NCBI RefSeq assembly: GCF_027474845.2
Contig: NZ_CP107031.2
Coordinates: forward strand, 372,001 to 436,000
Direction of reading: 5' to 3'
DNA length: 64,000 bases
DNA from: Maribacter aestuarii
Lineage (GTDB): Bacteria; Bacteroidota; Bacteroidia; Flavobacteriales; Flavobacteriaceae
Shown: one piece after another, positions 63,384 to 64,000 of the stretch
Layout: every line of letters begins with the position of its first letter
Numbering within the stretch: position 1 is the first letter of the stretch
Translations under genes and position numbers: made by a program
Notes under the pieces: model-generated
Told to the model about the DNA's origin: nothing
Database searches by the model: none
What the model saw: the letters and a program-made list of their open reading frames with translations, nothing else

Positions 63384-64000
63384 ATGAAATTTGTTGCCTA
63401 CACATGGTATTTGTTTATTTCAGTTGTCTTAGTTGACTTGCAGGCAGAAAAGTTCGTCTCAATAGCAAATTGCCAAAATCCAAAAAGAACAGTAATAATA
63501 TACCTCTCCCGAACCAGTAATACCAAGGCCGTGGCCGAGATGATTCAAAACGAAGTCGGGGGCGATTTAGTGGGAGTAGAATTGGAAAACCCCTATCCGG
63601 AGGATTATGATGCCATTGTAAAACAAGTAGCCGATGAAAATGCAAGCGGGTTTTTACCTCCTTTAAAAACGAAGGTGGATATGGTGCAATACGATACCAT
63701 CTTCTTCGGGTTCCCGACATGGGGCATGCAACTGCCACCGCCCATGAAAAGCTTTTTGAATGAAAACGATTTGAAGGGTAAAACGCTCATTCCCTTCAAC
63801 ACAAATGCCGGATACGGATTGGGCAGTAGTTTGAAAACCATAAGACAACTGAGCCCTAATAGCAAGATGCTGGAAGAATTTTCCGTAAAGGGAGGAGTGG
63901 AAAGGGACGGTATTCTATTTGTGATGGAAGGAAAACGTAAAGTCGAGGTTAGGAAGGCATTGCAAAAATGGTTGAAACGAATAAAGGTAGTAAGGGATTA
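63384..64000 (+). CDS. Flavodoxin family protein, 3' end at the window edge
   Basis: Reads from ATG 63384 to the last base without a stop; 205 codons are visible and the next begins TA, so it may end there. The N-terminus KFVAYTWYLFISVVLVDL is hydrophobic and could be a signal anchor. The flavodoxin core follows: VIIYLSRTSNTKAVAEMI (FMN phosphate loop), TIFFGFPTWGMQLPPPMKSF and IPFNTNAGYGLGSSL. This is the long-chain flavodoxin_4 type found with AraC regulators and small exported proteins. It belongs with the upstream NTF2-like pair by spacing. Confidence 0.85.
   Translation, partial: MKFVAYTWYLFISVVLVDLQAEKFVSIANCQNPKRTVIIYLSRTSNTKAVAEMIQNEVGGDLVGVELENPYPEDYDAIVKQVADENASGFLPPLKTKVDMVQYDTIFFGFPTWGMQLPPPMKSFLNENDLKGKTLIPFNTNAGYGLGSSLKTIRQLSPNSKMLEEFSVKGGVERDGILFVMEGKRKVEVRKALQKWLKRIKVVRD

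Noticed and set aside
1..64000. CRISPR arrays, insertion sequences, tRNA genes
   Set aside because: Looked for in the intergenic regions on both strands; no regular direct repeats, transposase frames or cloverleaf-like sequences were recognised.

Overview
The window is chromosomal DNA from a member of the Bacteroidota, most likely a marine Flavobacteriaceae of the Maribacter/Zobellia/Muricauda type (inference from gene content; no 16S rRNA gene is present). The evidence is promoters of the form TTG-N18/19-TAnnTTTG, weak Shine-Dalgarno sequences, many Cys-anchored lipoproteins and small beta-barrels, a FecI/FecR/TonB-receptor cascade, GIN-domain and DUF3822 proteins, TMEM220, a flavobacterial-type DnaX, and TTG/GTG starts. 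The DNA is AT-rich and densely packed. No rRNA, tRNA, CRISPR array, insertion sequence or prophage was seen. The one RNA gene recognised is rnpB (minus strand, about 3503-3803).

Layout. 1-6.9 kb: end of a DUF3822 gene, rsmD, a DUF2914 membrane protein, an unrecognised zinc-finger/PH-like protein, rnpB, a frame-disrupted dnaX, TMEM220 and miaE. 6.9-19.5 kb, mostly minus strand: ppk1-sixA, pdxH, a lipoprotein, a pyrR-pyrB-(small protein)-rnz operon, rpsA, and lon-cmk, with a plus-strand LysM protein between. 19.7-22.8 kb: an ECF sigma factor, a membrane partner and two secreted repeat proteins. 22.8-29.5 kb: an MFS transporter, an M48 lipoprotein protease, a GH31 alpha-glucosidase and glgB. 29.6-46.6 kb: housekeeping and envelope genes (msrB, DinB-like, lpdA, a GSDH-type dehydrogenase, aroQ, beta-barrels, one decayed beta-barrel pseudogene, xerD, a GH13 alpha-glucosidase, NDH-2, an M20 amidohydrolase, a second sigma factor, plsC, NUDIX, cyclophilin). 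46.6-54.1 kb: TRIC channel, then the RDD / SpoIIM / membrane protein / DUF4129 / DUF4350 / MoxR / DUF58 cluster. 54.5-60.9 kb: a FecI-FecR-TonB receptor system. 61.3-64.0 kb: an AraC regulator facing two tandem NTF2-like secreted proteins and a flavodoxin that runs off the window.

The most interesting result is a sequence signal in the 54.5-60.9 kb region. Four sites share CAGGAG, exactly 14 bases, then TTGTTnTAT. They lie upstream of (i) an unannotated 47-codon membrane peptide, (ii) fecR and the TonB receptor on the minus strand, (iii) a large acidic repeat lipoprotein, and (iv) a receiver-only response regulator. This looks like the promoter of the local FecI-type sigma factor. It would define a compact regulon linking surface sensing to a lipoprotein, a small membrane peptide and a cytoplasmic receiver protein.

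The second point is frame integrity. dnaX, which should be essential, is broken by two opposite frame changes, at an A6 run and an A9 run. The TonB receptor start is also out of frame by one base at an A8 run. The A9 in dnaX lies near the expected end of the clamp-loader core, where Thermus dnaX is known to use transcriptional slippage. All three breaks are at homopolymers, however, so base-calling errors must be excluded first.
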